From positions 1-64,000 of the forward strand of contig CAOKER010000009.1 of assembly GCA_948467545.1 (NCBI GenBank): a DNA stretch of 64,000 nucleotides. Reading direction: 5' to 3'. How positions within the stretch are numbered: position 1 is the stretch's first letter; each line of letters begins with the position of its first letter. A model generated the notes under the pieces. That model did no database searches and was not told where the DNA came from. It worked only from the letters and a program-made list of their open reading frames with translations. This document shows positions 63,880 through 64,000 of the stretch, piece after piece. The position numbers and the translations under genes were made by a program. Origin of the DNA: an uncultured Eubacteriales bacterium. Its GTDB lineage: Bacteria; Bacillota; Clostridia; Oscillospirales; CAG-272.

Positions 63880-64000
63880 CTAAAAACTTATTCTGCGGGC
63901 GTCATATACCTCGGTATAAAAATGCATCACCTTATTATAATATGTCTCTTCTCCGCCGGATAGTTCGCTTTTAAGATATTCATACGGGTATTTAGGCATA
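63880..64000 (-). CDS. 3' end of an unrecognised gene, cut by the window edge
   Basis: An open minus-strand frame ends at TAG 63880-63882 with the tail SGGEETYYNKVMHFYTEVYD then ARRISF. It continues through the window edge; an ATG at 63999 could be its start, but coding before that is not visible. It ends 21 bp before the nucleoside kinase, so the two are likely cotranscribed. Confidence 0.5.
   Translation of the reverse strand, partial: MPKYPYEYLKSELSGGEETYYNKVMHFYTEVYDARRISF

Overview
The window looks like a chromosomal segment of a spore-forming, anaerobic Gram-positive bacterium of the class Clostridia, possibly a gut lineage. The evidence is the sporulation gene set (spoVG, spoVT, yabP, yabQ, a SpoVB-like flippase, an M50 peptidase), a T-box leader before pheST, a CIRCE operator before groES-groEL, pyruvate phosphate dikinase, AGGAGG-type ribosome sites and AT-rich spacers with canonical TTGACA/TATAAT promoters. 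Genes are read with the standard bacterial code and include GTG and TTG starts. I see no transposase, integrase, phage module or CRISPR array. Family names come from recognising motifs and gene order, without database searches.

Layout. 1-12 kb: part of tRNA-Val, a methyltransferase, a YerC/TrpR-type regulator, then a 2-oxoacid dehydrogenase operon on the minus strand (DeoR regulator, E2, E3, fused E1 alpha/beta, then lipoate ligase), a 24-residue membrane peptide gene with its own terminator, and murC. 12-17 kb: spoVG, an FkbM methyltransferase, a LiaF-like membrane protein, an M50 peptidase, spoVT and a DUF5131 protein. 17-28 kb (plus strand): SIS-domain sugar-phosphate enzyme, PRPP synthetase, Gfo/Idh/MocA oxidoreductase, mutS2, rhamnulokinase, rhamnose isomerase and a ferredoxin-type aldo/keto reductase. 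28-32 kb (minus): an ABC importer whose permease and ATPase are one polypeptide, its lipoprotein receptor, and a Crp/Fnr regulator with a 32-bp palindrome over its promoter. 32-40 kb: T-box-pheS-pheT, pth, ppdK.

40-47 kb (plus): alpha/beta hydrolase, P-loop kinase, a DUF1538 membrane protein with an adjacent tandem PII-like protein, a DtxR-type regulator, an unknown anchored protein and a PflX-type radical SAM protein. 47-50 kb (minus): RlmA-like methyltransferase, an ANTAR protein and a short glutamine synthetase. 50-54 kb: tRNA-Arg, a frameshifted small membrane protein, an HTH-TPR regulator and groEL-groES. 54-64 kb (minus): the conserved clostridial block of nucleoside kinase, MTA/SAH-type deaminase, SpoVB-like flippase, mazG, hup, rqcP, yabP, yabQ and divIC, ending in a membrane-anchored serine hydrolase.

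The spacers hold several families of short repeated elements: a roughly 100-120-bp element with GC-rich hairpins and a conserved terminal box (up to seven full or partial copies), a second element of about 115 bp (two copies plus a fragment), a near-identical hairpin reused at four gene ends, and degenerate tandem arrays with periods of 30, 33 and 18 bp. The most interesting candidates are the DUF1538/tandem-PII pair, the isolated 24-residue membrane peptide gene, the two-polypeptide ABC importer with its palindrome-controlled regulator, and the repeat families.
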